Translations under genes and position numbers: made by a program | Assembly (NCBI GenBank): GCA_016784945.1 | Contig: JADHTP010000196.1 | Location: 1 to 6,189, forward strand | Direction of reading: 5' to 3' | DNA from: Deltaproteobacteria bacterium | Lineage (GTDB): Bacteria > Myxococcota_A > UBA9042 > DTJE01 | Length of the DNA stretch: 6,189 nucleotides | Shown here: positions 6,061-6,189 of the stretch, piece after piece | Layout of the letters: the number at the start of each line of letters is the position of its first letter | How positions within the stretch are numbered: position 1 is the stretch's first letter | The notes under the pieces: generated by a model | What the model saw: the letters and a program-made list of their open reading frames with translations, nothing else | Databases searched by the model: none | What the model was told of the DNA's origin: nothing

Positions 6061-6137
6061 GATCAACGATGAACGATCGACGATCAACATTCCGCGATGA
6101 GGGATAGGCTTTCTTCGGTAGACGGTAGACGGTAGCC
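6061..6137 (+). repeat. Degenerate 7-base tandem repeat downstream of rodA
   Basis: Eleven consecutive 7-base units keep one phase. Four GATCRAC-type units come first (one is GATGAAC). Then come decayed units such as ATTCCGC, GATGAGG, GATAGGC and TTTCTTC, and finally GGTAGAC, GGTAGAC and GGTAGCC. The unit types and their order (GATC-type, then GGTAGAC-type) repeat what is seen in front of mreC. The array ends on the first base of the predicted stop codon of the minus-strand gene at the window edge. Its origin by slippage or by a dispersed repeat family is inferred. Confidence 0.75.
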
Positions 6138-6189
6138 TAATCGCCGAGAAGGACGTTCAGAACCCCCACGAAATTCGGGTCCGTCCAGT
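6137..6189 (-). CDS. Possible 3' end of a convergent gene, product unknown
   Basis: Read on the minus strand, the last 16 codons before a TAG (complement of 6137-6139) give WTDPNFVGVLNVLLGD. Third positions are mostly G or C, as in the neighbouring genes, and the composition looks like a normal protein C-terminus. The other minus frames are interrupted or Arg/Ser/Pro-rich. The plus strand here has no start codon. The piece is too short to name a family. If real, it makes 5869-6136 a spacer between two converging genes, which would explain the hairpins. Confidence 0.4.
   Translation of the reverse strand, partial: WTDPNFVGVLNVLLGD

Noticed and set aside
6061..6137. CRISPR array
   Set aside because: The repeating unit is 7 bases and contiguous, with no spacers of constant length between longer repeats.

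Overview
The window is a five-gene cell-elongation operon read left to right: mreB, mreC, mreD, mrdA (PBP2) and rodA. The sequence is strongly GC-rich, with G or C at most third codon positions. The gene order and the MrdA-type PBP2 point to a rod-forming, diderm (Gram-negative) bacterium. The protein wording resembles the former Deltaproteobacteria (Myxococcota-like) or neighbouring phyla such as Acidobacteriota. That placement is an impression from recalled family sequences, not a search result.

Layout: mreB (1-1031) lacks only its first one to three codons. A 130-base gap follows, holding a stem-loop and a degenerate 7-base tandem repeat that runs almost up to the mreC start. mreC (1162-2013) and mreD (2018-2536, TTG start) are tightly coupled. 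A 203-base gap with two strong stem-loops separates mreD from mrdA (2740-4743). rodA starts 6 bases after mrdA. Downstream, 5869-6136 has no convincing gene. It holds a 178-base segment bounded by perfect 15-base inverted repeats, then a second 7-base tandem repeat of the same family as the one before mreC. The last 53 bases probably hold the 3' end of a convergent minus-strand gene.

How the genes work together: MreB filaments under the inner membrane organise MreC and MreD. MreC contacts the periplasmic pedestal of PBP2 and is thought to switch on the RodA-PBP2 pair. RodA polymerises lipid II into glycan strands and PBP2 cross-links them, which gives side-wall growth and rod shape.

The operon itself is ordinary, and I see no unknown multi-gene system. 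The points worth a second look are: (1) a Cys-rich, zinc-knuckle-like insertion of about 30 residues in the PBP2 pedestal, in addition to a probable CCHC zinc site beside the PBP2 active site; (2) two phase-locked heptanucleotide repeat arrays at gene boundaries; (3) the 15-base inverted-repeat element after rodA; (4) structured intergenic DNA before mrdA; and (5) an altered periplasmic-loop motif in RodA.
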